Origin: an uncultured Nitrospinaceae bacterium
GTDB taxonomy: Bacteria > Nitrospinota > Nitrospinia > Nitrospinales > VA-1
Direction: 5' to 3'
DNA length: 16,082 nt
Assembly (NCBI GenBank): GCA_913043155.1
Contig: CAJWLY010000017.1
Span: 1 to 16,082 of the forward strand
The notes under the pieces were generated by a model that saw only the letters and a program-made list of their open reading frames with translations, did not search any database and was not told where the DNA came from. Shown one piece after another: positions 8,105-15,057 of the stretch (its first letter is position 1; each line of letters opens with the position of its first letter). Both the position numbers and the translations under genes were made by a program.

Positions 8105-10111
8105 ATGCTGCTTGACGTCATTGACCTACGTACCCATTTCAAAGTTGGATTTGATCAAACCGCGAAAGCGGTGGACGGGGTTTCGTTCAACCTCGCATCG
8201 GGACAAACTCTGGCACTGGTTGGTGAGTCGGGATGTGGTAAAACCCAGACGGCTTTTTCGCTAATCCGCCTCATCGCGGAAAATGGTTTTCATCCATCAG
8301 GAGAAATCTTCTTCGACGGCAAAAATCTTTCGCTCCTGTCAGAGGCAGAGATGCGGTCCCTGCGCGGGAATGATATCGCCATGGTGTTCCAAGAACCTAT
8401 GACCTCGCTCAACCCTCTTTACCGGATCGGCAACCAGTTGGAGGAACCCCTACGCCAACACCGAAAAATCGCCCAAGGGTCCGCGCGAAAACGCGCTATC
8501 GAGCTGCTCGACCACGTTGGGATCCCTGATCCGCACAAGCGCATTGATAATTTTCCGCACGAGTTGTCCGGTGGCATGAAACAACGCGTGATGATTGCCA
8601 TGGCCCTGGCCTGCGAACCGAAACTGCTCATCGCCGACGAACCGACCACCGCCCTCGATGTCACCATCCAAGCGCAGGTTCTGCGGTTGATTTCCGATCT
8701 CCAGAAGGAAACAGGAATGGCGATCCTTATCATCACGCACGACATGGGTATCGTCAATCAGATGGCGGATCATATCTGCATCATGTACGCCGGACGCGTT
8801 GTCGAAAATGGCAGTCGGGACCAAGTGTTCGGAAAGATGGCGCATCCTTACACGCGGCGCCTGTTCGATTCCATTCCTAAGCCCGAAGACAAAGGCTACC
8901 TACTCGACACTATCCCCGGAATGGTTCCTGGTGCTACCGAATACAGCGAGGGCTGCCTTTTCGCGGACCGGTGCGAACACGCGATTGATGTTTGTCATCA
9001 AACCGATGGCCCAAAATATACCCTGGAGTCAGGCCATACTGTTGCATGTCACCTGTTTGAAAAAGGCCAGACACCCACCGCGGAAACAGACCATGAACGC
9101 ATTCCTAAACCGGAACGTCAATTGGGAAGCGCAACGTTGCTGACTGTCAAATCGCTACGCACCTGGTTTCCGGTACGCAAGGGAGTTTTCCTTCGCATTG
9201 CCAATTACGTGAAAGCAGTCGACAACGTGGATCTGGAATTACAGAAAGGAGCAACCTTGGCACTCGTCGGTGAATCGGGGTGTGGCAAAACAACGCTTGG
9301 CGAATCTATTCTCAGGTTGGTGCGCGAAGCCCGCGGTCAGGTGCTCTTAAATGGTCACGATGTTATGAAGCTGAATACCACAGAATTGAAACAGATAAGG
9401 AACCGAATGCAGATTGTATTTCAGGACCCCATGGGCTCCCTGTCGCCGCGCATGACCATTGAGGATATCGTCGGGGAAGGACTGCGCGTACACTTGCCAA
9501 ACCTGGAGCTAGCGGAAAAACGGAAACGGATCGAAAGTGTTCTGAATGAAGTAGGTCTTTCCCCTTCAATCATCGACCGGTATCCGCACGAATTTTCCGG
9601 AGGACAAAGACAACGGGTCGCCATTGCCCGGGCGCTGATTCTGGAGCCAGAATTTCTCGTTCTCGATGAACCGACAAGCGCCCTTGACGTTTCAGTTCAG
9701 GCTCAGGTGCTGAATCTCCTTAATGAACTGCAGGCCGCAAGGCACCTCACCTACCTGTTCATCACTCACAATCTGGGCGTGGTACAGTACATGGCCGACC
9801 GAGTAGCCATCATGTATCTCGGACGCATTGTGGAATACGCTTCGGTCGAAGAATTATTCAGCAAGGCAAAACACCCTTACACCAAATCTTTGCTGGAGGC
9901 CATCCCCGATCTTGAGGAACGCAAACCCTTCGAGCCGGTAACGGGTGATGTTCCTTCTCCGCTCAATCCGCCAGCGGGCTGCCATTTTCATCCGCGCTGT
10001 CCAATTTTTTTAAACGAACCAAAAGACTCTCCCCTTGTACAAAAATGTAAAACCAGCTATCCGGAAATTTTCTCTTCAGGAGAGTCATTTGTTCGCTGCC
10101 ACGCATTTTAA
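8105..10111 (+). CDS. yejF: Peptide ABC transporter ATPase with two fused nucleotide-binding domains, YejF-like
   Basis: A 668-residue cytoplasmic ATPase that powers the YejBE channel. It holds two complete ABC domains in one chain. The first has Walker A GESGCGKT (40-47), signature LSGGMKQR (154-161), Walker B LLIADEP (174-180) and the H-loop His212. The second has GESGCGKT (389-396), signature FSGGQRQR (497-504), FLVLDEP (517-523) and His555. Each half ends in an oligopeptide-transporter C-terminal domain with four cysteines: 284, 290, 297, 315 and 626, 632, 648, 665. Comparable Cys sets in DppD-type ATPases bind a [4Fe-4S] cluster. The cluster here is inferred. E. coli YejF is only 529 long, so this protein resembles a full DppD-DppF fusion. 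AGGAA lies well placed before the ATG, 9 bp after yejE, so translation is probably coupled. Confidence 0.95.
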   Translation: MLLDVIDLRTHFKVGFDQTAKAVDGVSFNLASGQTLALVGESGCGKTQTAFSLIRLIAENGFHPSGEIFFDGKNLSLLSEAEMRSLRGNDIAMVFQEPMTSLNPLYRIGNQLEEPLRQHRKIAQGSARKRAIELLDHVGIPDPHKRIDNFPHELSGGMKQRVMIAMALACEPKLLIADEPTTALDVTIQAQVLRLISDLQKETGMAILIITHDMGIVNQMADHICIMYAGRVVENGSRDQVFGKMAHPYTRRLFDSIPKPEDKGYLLDTIPGMVPGATEYSEGCLFADRCEHAIDVCHQTDGPKYTLESGHTVACHLFEKGQTPTAETDHERIPKPERQLGSATLLTVKSLRTWFPVRKGVFLRIANYVKAVDNVDLELQKGATLALVGESGCGKTTLGESILRLVREARGQVLLNGHDVMKLNTTELKQIRNRMQIVFQDPMGSLSPRMTIEDIVGEGLRVHLPNLELAEKRKRIESVLNEVGLSPSIIDRYPHEFSGGQRQRVAIARALILEPEFLVLDEPTSALDVSVQAQVLNLLNELQAARHLTYLFITHNLGVVQYMADRVAIMYLGRIVEYASVEELFSKAKHPYTKSLLEAIPDLEERKPFEPVTGDVPSPLNPPAGCHFHPRCPIFLNEPKDSPLVQKCKTSYPEIFSSGESFVRCHAF

Positions 10112-10166
10112 TGTGGGAAGAGACAAGACAATGGGACCTGGGCAACCAAGATCAGCTCATCCCAGT

Positions 10167-10262
10167 CTATTTAGACGAACTGGTTTTAGAATAGAAATAG
10201 TAGATACCTGCCAGCACAACGCATCCGGACACCCCTAAGCAAAGGACTTCTTCGAGCGACAT
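10167..10262 (-). CDS. Very small single-pass membrane protein (31 residues)
   Basis: ATG at 10262-10260 to TAG at 10169-10167. The protein begins MSLEEVLCLGVSGCVVLAGI, continues with YYFYSK and ends in a Thr/Ser/Lys tail. Residues about 6-24 form one hydrophobic helix with an acidic N-terminus (Glu4, Glu5) and a basic C-terminus, which suggests a membrane peptide with a cytoplasmic C-terminal tail. GGGGGAG lies 4 bases before the ATG, a strong ribosome binding site, and a candidate promoter lies about 55 bp upstream. Tiny proteins like this are often accessory subunits of membrane complexes, but I do not recognise the family and assign no function. It converges with yejF, whose stop is 55 bp away. 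It overlaps a 35-codon plus-strand frame that has no such signals. Confidence 0.6.
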   Translation of the reverse strand: MSLEEVLCLGVSGCVVLAGIYYFYSKTSSSK

Positions 10263-10314
10263 AATTCTCCCCCTTTAAAACGATCAAATAAAAAATTTCA
10301 GGTTAACCCAATCC

Positions 10315-10342
10315 AATTTATCAGCAGTCCGTTACCTGACAA
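10315..10342 (-). promoter_or_regulatory. Candidate promoter for the 31-residue protein
   Basis: On the minus strand, TTGTCA (10342-10337, five of six consensus bases) and TAAATT (10320-10315) have a 16-base spacer. The predicted leader is about 45-50 nt and contains the GGGGGAG site. The same -35 sequence, TTGTCA, occurs before the neighbouring 46-residue gene. Found by eye. Confidence 0.35.
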
Positions 10343-10445
10343 ACAAAAATTTTACTTCCTCGAAACACAGAGACCGGTGAAGTAGTATATTAGTTGAGAG
10401 GATGGGTTCCAAAGTCCGATGGAATCGCCTTGAAGGCTCCTTCAT

Positions 10446-10586
10446 TTAAAGGGTTTCGATTCCGAACAACCTAAGGAAGGATACCGCAGCCCAAATACCG
10501 ATGCTGGCGAAAAAACCCAAGGCAACAGCAACAAGAATAAAAATACCGACCAATTTAAAAATTTCGACAAGTCCTTTATTTTGCAT
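10446..10586 (-). CDS. Small hydrophobic membrane protein (46 residues)
   Basis: ATG at 10586-10584 to TAA at 10448-10446. The protein starts MQNKGLVEIFKLVGIFILVA and continues VALGFFASIGIWAAVSFLRL, ending FGIETL. Residues about 12-37 are a long hydrophobic stretch rich in Gly, Ala and Phe, bounded by Lys4/Lys11 and Arg39, as in a single-pass inner-membrane protein. GGGGAG lies 5 bases before the ATG. A candidate promoter lies about 50 bp upstream. The gene sits 191 bp downstream of truA and 183 bp upstream of the 31-residue gene, all on the minus strand. A longer frame at 10442-10708 reads the same DNA in another phase and is not credible. Family and function are unknown. An accessory subunit of a membrane complex is one possibility, with no direct support. 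Confidence 0.65.
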   Translation of the reverse strand: MQNKGLVEIFKLVGIFILVAVALGFFASIGIWAAVSFLRLFGIETL

Positions 10587-10632
10587 GGCACTCTCCCCAA
10601 CACAGGTCGAAAAATAAGCGATCTCTCGTTAT

Positions 10633-10661
10633 TCTGTAACATTCCCGGAAGAAATTGACAA
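10633..10661 (-). promoter_or_regulatory. Candidate promoter for the 46-residue protein
   Basis: On the minus strand, TTGTCA (10661-10656) and TACAGA (10638-10633) are spaced by 17 bases, with a TG one base before the -10 (extended -10 form). Only three of six -10 bases match the consensus, so the case rests mainly on the -35 box, the spacing and the position about 50 bp before a good ribosome binding site. Confidence 0.3.
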
Positions 10662-10777
10662 GACCCCCGGCAGAAACTTCTCGAAAGGCTAGACTGGCCT
10701 CCTTTCAATGCGATATCCGTTCGGTTTCTTCCGTATTTTCGAAGCTGTATTCAGCCAATGTACTAATTTCCTATACA

Positions 10778-11551
10778 CTACTTATTCTTCCTTCTTCCAG
10801 GCGATTTTTGCTTTGGATACGCCACATTCACTAGGCACAAGCCCTGCGGTTGGGCGGTAGGGCCGGCACGATTACGGTCCTTAGACTCCAAGATAGCCCG
10901 TACCTCCGCCGCTTTCATGCGCCTTCGCCCCACCTCAACCAAGGTACCCACAAGATTACGCACCATGTGCTTGAGAAAACCGTTTCCTTCAAAGATCAGG
11001 TAAATAAAATCGCCTTCCTTGATCAGGTCGATTTTGTGTATTTTGCGGATAGGATTCTTTGCTTCGCAGTTTGAAGCGCGAAAAGCGGAGAAATCATGCT
11101 CGCCCACAAGATATTGCTTGGCCCGCCTCATGCCGGAAATGTCCATGGGAAACGGAACAAACATACACCGCCTGTAGAACAAGGCCGCCGGGTAACCCCG
11201 GTTGAGAATTGTATAGCGGTAGGTTTTCCTTATTGCCGATCGGCGAGCATCGAAATCCATTGGCACAAACACAACATCTTTCACCACGATGTCATGCGGG
11301 AGCAGGCTATTAAACGCCTTCATGAATTCGAGTTCGCTCATTTTCGAGTCGGTGATGAAATGTGCCTGCATCGCCTCAGCATGAACCCCTGCATCTGTCC
11401 TGCCGGAACCGATCACCGTAGTCTTTTTCTTGGTGATTTTTTGCAGGCAGTTTTGAAGAACTTCCTGAACGGTGATCCCGTTAGGCTGGACCTGCCACCC
11501 GTGATAGGCGCTCCCTTCAAATTCAATAACCAGCTTGATTTTCTGCCTCAC
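10778..11551 (-). CDS. truA: tRNA pseudouridine(38-40) synthase
   Basis: A 257-residue TruA, which isomerises uridines 38-40 in the tRNA anticodon arm. The N-terminus, RQKIKLVIEFEGSAYHGWQ, matches the family start. The catalytic motif SGRTDAGVHA contains the Asp nucleophile at about residue 53. YRYTILNRG, FSAFRASNC and GNGFLKHMVRNLVGTLVEVG are the later conserved blocks. The length is typical (E. coli 270). I chose the GTG at 11551 because GGGAG lies 5 bases before it and homology begins there. The open frame extends to a GTG at 11629, but that would run through a perfect 12-bp inverted repeat, which argues against coding. The C-terminus is a basic tail (KQKSPGRRKNK). The nearest upstream gene, the HelD-like ATPase, ends about 280 bp away. 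Confidence 0.95.
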   Translation of the reverse strand: MRQKIKLVIEFEGSAYHGWQVQPNGITVQEVLQNCLQKITKKKTTVIGSGRTDAGVHAEAMQAHFITDSKMSELEFMKAFNSLLPHDIVVKDVVFVPMDFDARRSAIRKTYRYTILNRGYPAALFYRRCMFVPFPMDISGMRRAKQYLVGEHDFSAFRASNCEAKNPIRKIHKIDLIKEGDFIYLIFEGNGFLKHMVRNLVGTLVEVGRRRMKAAEVRAILESKDRNRAGPTAQPQGLCLVNVAYPKQKSPGRRKNK

Positions 11552-11568
11552 ATAAACTCCCGATTTTT

Positions 11569-11598
11569 GTAATAAAAAACGCGTTGTGAAACTGCCAA
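11569..11598 (-). promoter_or_regulatory. Candidate truA promoter overlapping the terminator hairpin
   Basis: On the minus strand, TTGGCA (11598-11593) and TATTAC (11574-11569) are spaced by 18 bases. The -35 box lies in the hairpin loop and arm, and the -10 directly follows the T run. Transcription would start at about 11562, giving a leader of about 11 nt that begins near the GGGAG site. This would resolve how truA is expressed just beyond a terminator. Found by eye. Confidence 0.35.
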
Positions 11599-11608
11599 CG
11601 CGTTTTTT
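11574..11608. terminator. Perfect 12-bp inverted repeat, bidirectional Rho-independent terminator
   Basis: AAAAAACGCGTT (11574-11585) and AACGCGTTTTTT (11597-11608) are exact reverse complements around an 11-base loop. The core stem AACGCGTT is flanked by A6 on one side and T6 on the other, so it can act in both directions. On the minus strand it would end the transcript of the HelD-like gene, which stops at 11834. It stands only 22 bases before the truA start codon, which is unusually close. Confidence 0.75.
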
Positions 11609-11833
11609 CTCTTTTAGGCCCGCCTTCACTCAGCAGGTATGTTCTCGCTTATGCTCGAACTCTACTCAACTCTCGATTAGCTAACTCGTCCGGTGGATTC
11701 AAGGCTCCTCTAAAGCCTCCTTGAGAGGGTTAGTATTTCGTACTTCCAACAGCAATATAGGCTCTCTCTTGGTTTTTGCAAGGACACCCCGCCCTCAGTT
11801 TTAAAAAATATAATACTCTTTAAAAACAATAGT

Positions 11834-13972
11834 TTAACTAGAAAATGCTGAGGAAAAAGGTTGCTCTCCAATGAGCATGAGATCATCTTGGGCACGGGTG
11901 ACCGCAGTGTAGAGCATGTTCCGGCTTTCGGTCTGACGCTGTGGATAATGCGCCTCGGAAGGTTCGATTAGAGCCACTGCATCGAATTCGAGTCCTTTCA
12001 CCTGGTGAATATTAGTGGTAAGGACTCCTGGCTCGAAGGAAAATTGCTCACGGTATCCTACGCGGATTTCCTCGGAAACCATTTCGGTGAGTTCTTCCTT
12101 CAATTCCATCGCCTGCTTGGGGTACCGGCAGATGAGAGCAATGAGTCTGTATGGATCTTCCGCCAGCAGTCGCTGGGTCCAGCGTGCTACCGTCTCCAGT
12201 ACGTCATCCCGATCGCTAGCCCGGTGCCAGACAGGAGCCGCTCCCGGACGACCAAAGGGAATCTCGCCCGAGCTTCCCTCGATTTTGCGGGCCAGGTTCA
12301 TAATGGGCACAGTGCATCGGAAGGAGATTTCCAGGTGAATAAGGTCATCTTTCGGAAGGCCCAGGATGTTTAGAACACTGTCCCAACCGATGAATTTTCT
12401 GGAAAAAAGAATTTTCTGGGAAATATCACCCACAATGGTGAGATGCCGCCTATCCCGAACCGCATCGACCATGATCGCAAACTCGACTGGGCCAAAATCC
12501 TGCGCTTCATCGATAACGAGGTGATCGAGTTCTAGAATGCCCCCCAATTTATCCGGCAGCCCGCCGTGCTTCAGTTGAATCAGACGCAGCATGAGGGACA
12601 TATCGAAATAGTCCAGGTGACTCTTCTCTCGATTCTTTTCAGTGAGACGGATCAGGTAATCCAGATGTTCACCCTGCTTGGCCCCTAGAGACAAACAACC
12701 CGTAAGCAGATCTTTATCCGACAACAAATCGTAGAGGTTCCCGATATGGTCCTCCAAGCCGATGAGTAGGGTCTGCAAAAATTCTAGAGATTTCTTTTTT
12801 TCCCCTTTATCCAGATCAGATTCCCTAACATCGTGAATAAAATCCCTTAACCGTGGCAGTGGTGCTTTGGAGTGGGTTTGCTTCCACCACTCCAGCAGTT
12901 GGGGGCGACGGGGAAATTCTTCGGCCACAGCGGCAGAAACGCTTTGGGCTTGCCGATCGACGAAAAGCGACAAAGCTGCCAAGATCCCTTCTGAAAACTT
13001 GATTTCTTCGATAAATCCCGGCAGTTCCCGGAATTTGAAAAAAGCCCGCCCATCGGTAGCCTGCCGAATAATGGATAAAGCCCAACTGTTGAAGGTGACC
13101 GTCTCAACCCCACGTATACCCATCGAAGGTAACGTGGCACATACATAAACTTGAAGCGATTTATTCATCACAATCACGCGGGTATTCTGGGCCCGAGCTT
13201 TGGAGTTTTCTTCGTGGAGCAACCATCCAAGCCGGTGAAGCGCCACAGTTGTCTTTCCCGATCCGGCCGACCCCTGAATCACAACCGGGCGGTCGGAGTC
13301 GGTGGTGATCATTTCGTACTGTTCGCGGGTGATAAGGGAAAGGATGCTAGGCAGGCGTTTTTCGCGGGAGTGGCGTCCGCGCGATCGGTGTACCGCCACC
13401 TCCTGCTCCACTTCCAGTTTTTCCCATCCATTGTCTCTGCAGCGGAACGCACCATCAGGTGTCTCGATCTGCACCAATCTACCGTTTTCCGTCTTATAGG
13501 AATTGCGAACCTTGATTCTCCCAATTCGCTCGCGTTCGTTGATGGTCTCGAAGAATTCCTCGCCTTGCTTGTAGTTGAAGAACAGGCCCGAGATCGGACC
13601 ATTCCGCCAGTCGACGATACCAGCTTCAACATTGCTTTTCTTCCCGATCTTGAAGGACACCTCACGCCCATCCTCTTCCACCGTAACCACCCGACCAAAA
13701 TAGGGTTCGGCGATCAGTTCCATGAGAACATGATCGGAATCCTTTCGGATGTCGAACACTTTATGTGCAACAGCCTCGTCAGAAACGAGAGGCTGACGCT
13801 CCTCAGCGTTCCATTCATTGACAACTTGGCAGGTGAGTTCCCGGGCTGAGAGGTTGGCCAAAATCTTACTTGATTGCGCCTGTGGCAACTGCCCGCACAG
13901 GGACTCGAGCGTTTCCTGAAAAAGCTGTTCTTCTTCTTCGATGAGTTTTCGGTCTTCTTTGGTCAATGACAT
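11834..13972 (-). CDS. HelD-like UvrD/Rep-family ATPase (RNA polymerase-associated type)
   Basis: A 712-residue superfamily 1 helicase-like protein. The Glu-rich N-terminus (about 1-30) should form a coiled coil. It is followed by PYFGR (90-94) and VDWRNGPISGLFFNY (120-134), which resemble the HelD signatures (PYFGRIDF, DWRAPISSLYY). Motor motifs: Walker A GSAGSGKT (234-241), Walker B DEAQD (488-492), GDISQK (515-520), motif V HQVKGLEFD (656-664) and motif VI YTAVTRAQ (688-695). In Bacillus and Mycobacterium, HelD releases stalled RNA polymerase from nucleic acid. I infer a similar role from the N-terminal signatures. A DNA helicase of the UvrD/IV type is the alternative. I chose the ATG at 13972 because it lies about 30 nt after the predicted transcription start. 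The TTG at 14002 would fall at that start. No strong ribosome binding site is seen. Confidence 0.8.
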   Translation of the reverse strand: MSLTKEDRKLIEEEEQLFQETLESLCGQLPQAQSSKILANLSARELTCQVVNEWNAEERQPLVSDEAVAHKVFDIRKDSDHVLMELIAEPYFGRVVTVEEDGREVSFKIGKKSNVEAGIVDWRNGPISGLFFNYKQGEEFFETINERERIGRIKVRNSYKTENGRLVQIETPDGAFRCRDNGWEKLEVEQEVAVHRSRGRHSREKRLPSILSLITREQYEMITTDSDRPVVIQGSAGSGKTTVALHRLGWLLHEENSKARAQNTRVIVMNKSLQVYVCATLPSMGIRGVETVTFNSWALSIIRQATDGRAFFKFRELPGFIEEIKFSEGILAALSLFVDRQAQSVSAAVAEEFPRRPQLLEWWKQTHSKAPLPRLRDFIHDVRESDLDKGEKKKSLEFLQTLLIGLEDHIGNLYDLLSDKDLLTGCLSLGAKQGEHLDYLIRLTEKNREKSHLDYFDMSLMLRLIQLKHGGLPDKLGGILELDHLVIDEAQDFGPVEFAIMVDAVRDRRHLTIVGDISQKILFSRKFIGWDSVLNILGLPKDDLIHLEISFRCTVPIMNLARKIEGSSGEIPFGRPGAAPVWHRASDRDDVLETVARWTQRLLAEDPYRLIALICRYPKQAMELKEELTEMVSEEIRVGYREQFSFEPGVLTTNIHQVKGLEFDAVALIEPSEAHYPQRQTESRNMLYTAVTRAQDDLMLIGEQPFSSAFSS

Positions 13973-14010
13973 GAGCGGTGATCCCGTGATTAAGTGCCAC
14001 AAAACCCATA

Positions 14011-14040
14011 AATCTAAAGGAAGATGGGGGGCTAGGTCAA
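14011..14040 (-). promoter_or_regulatory. Candidate promoter for the HelD-like gene
   Basis: On the minus strand, TTGACC (14040-14035, five of six) and TAGATT (14016-14011, four of six) are spaced by 18 bases. The start of transcription would be near 14004, about 30 nt before the ATG at 13972. The divergent Mrp gene is driven from the other half of this 150-bp gap. Confidence 0.4.
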
Positions 14041-14067
14041 TGTAAAAATCGTGAGGCGATTCTGACC

Positions 14068-14096
14068 TTTAAAACAACAGTCTTTTTGTATAGAAT
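14068..14096 (+). promoter_or_regulatory. Candidate promoter for the Mrp ATPase and PCP_red genes
   Basis: TTTAAA (14068-14073) and TAGAAT (14091-14096, five of six) are spaced by 17 bases. The leader would be about 50 nt, ending in a clear GAGGAG site (14139-14144). A 5-bp stem-loop, AATCG/CGATT (14047-14061), lies just upstream of the -35. By eye only. Confidence 0.35.
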
Positions 14097-14152
14097 TGGT
14101 GGTTTATATTTACACGAAAAATCTGTTTTAAATAAATTGAGGAGTCCCTCGT

Positions 14153-15031
14153 ATGAAGACCTATGATGACCTAGCCGGGGACGGTGGGTCTAATATCGTT
14201 GGACAGGTTCAGGCGCTGGGAGAAAAACTTCGATCGCGCTTGGATCGCATCAAGCATAAAATCGCTCTCATGAGCGGCAAGGGCGGCGTGGGCAAAAGCT
14301 CACTCACCGCTAACGTAGCCGCCTGTCTGGTTGACCGAGGCCACACGGTGGGCATTCTGGACGCCGACCTGAACGGACCCAGTATTTGCCACCTGCTGGG
14401 TCTCACACACACGCAAAAGCTCGTAATAGATGAAAACGGCGTTCAACCTGGCACCGGTGCCCACGGGATCAAACTGATGTCCATGGACATGCTGTTGTCG
14501 AGTCCGGACTCGCCCATAATGTGGACCGACGAACCCGAAGCGAACGCAACGTGGGTGAGCACCATGGAATCGACTGCCCTGCGCGAACTAATCGCGGATA
14601 CCCAATGGGGCGACCTGGATTTTTTACTGATCGATATGCCGCCGGGATCCGATCGCATCGACAACATCCGAGGCCTCATCCCGGAACTCGCTGGTGTGGT
14701 AGAGATCACCATCCCCTCTCCCCTATCCCAGCACATCGTTACCAAATCAATCACCAAGAATAACAAGATGAAAGTGCCCATCATCGGACTAGTTGAGAAC
14801 ATGGCCGGCTATACCTGTCCGCACTGCGACAAGGAAGGGCCGCTTTTCGAAGGTGAGGACGTGCATGAACTGGCAATGAAAAAAAATATTCCCTACCTCG
14901 GGAAAATTCCTTTCGATCCGCGAATAGGGCAGCGAACAGATTCAGGATCGCTATACTATATGGAGCATAAGGGCTCGGTCACCGGCAAAGCTATCGGCTC
15001 AGTCGTCGACCAGATATTGAAAGCCATTTAA
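14153..15031 (+). CDS. Mrp/NBP35-family P-loop ATPase, Fe-S cluster carrier
   Basis: A 292-residue cytoplasmic ATPase of the Mrp/ApbC/NBP35 family, which holds [4Fe-4S] clusters transiently and delivers them to target proteins. A roughly 35-residue N-terminal leader precedes the deviant Walker A SGKGGVGKSS (41-50). DADLNGPS (70-77), DMPPGS (161-166) and Cys222-Pro-His-Cys225, the cluster-bridging CxxC of the family, follow in order. The N-terminal DUF59/MIP18 domain of many bacterial Mrp proteins is absent, so it is of the short type. GAGGAG lies 8 bases before the ATG. The PCP_red gene starts 26 bp after the stop, so the two form an operon. A DUF971 gene lies nearby on the other strand, matching the Mrp-DUF971 association known from HCF101. 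The cluster targets are unknown. Confidence 0.9.
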   Translation: MKTYDDLAGDGGSNIVGQVQALGEKLRSRLDRIKHKIALMSGKGGVGKSSLTANVAACLVDRGHTVGILDADLNGPSICHLLGLTHTQKLVIDENGVQPGTGAHGIKLMSMDMLLSSPDSPIMWTDEPEANATWVSTMESTALRELIADTQWGDLDFLLIDMPPGSDRIDNIRGLIPELAGVVEITIPSPLSQHIVTKSITKNNKMKVPIIGLVENMAGYTCPHCDKEGPLFEGEDVHELAMKKNIPYLGKIPFDPRIGQRTDSGSLYYMEHKGSVTGKAIGSVVDQILKAI

Positions 15032-15057
15032 CAAAACACACTCATTTAGGAGGGGTG

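Noticed and set aside
10131..10238. 35-codon plus-strand frame starting ATGGGACCTGGG
   Set aside because: No convincing ribosome binding site and polar, Pro/His-rich content; the overlapping minus-strand 31-residue frame is better supported.
10442..10708. 88-codon minus-strand frame with a hydrophobic stretch
   Set aside because: It reads the same DNA as the 46-residue gene in another phase, has no ribosome binding site and mixes Ser/Arg-rich and hydrophobic segments as shadows do.
11552..11629. Extended truA start at GTG 11629
   Set aside because: The added residues would be encoded by a perfect terminator-like inverted repeat and lie outside family homology.
11609..11833. Possible tRNA or small gene between the HelD-like gene and truA
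   Set aside because: No T-arm or anticodon-arm pattern on either strand. A 25-codon frame starting at a GTG lacks conserved features. Only short imperfect repeats (GGAGGCTT/GGAGCCTT) were seen.
13151..13849. 232-codon plus-strand frame
   Set aside because: Entirely antisense to the HelD-like gene, with no family resemblance or ribosome site.
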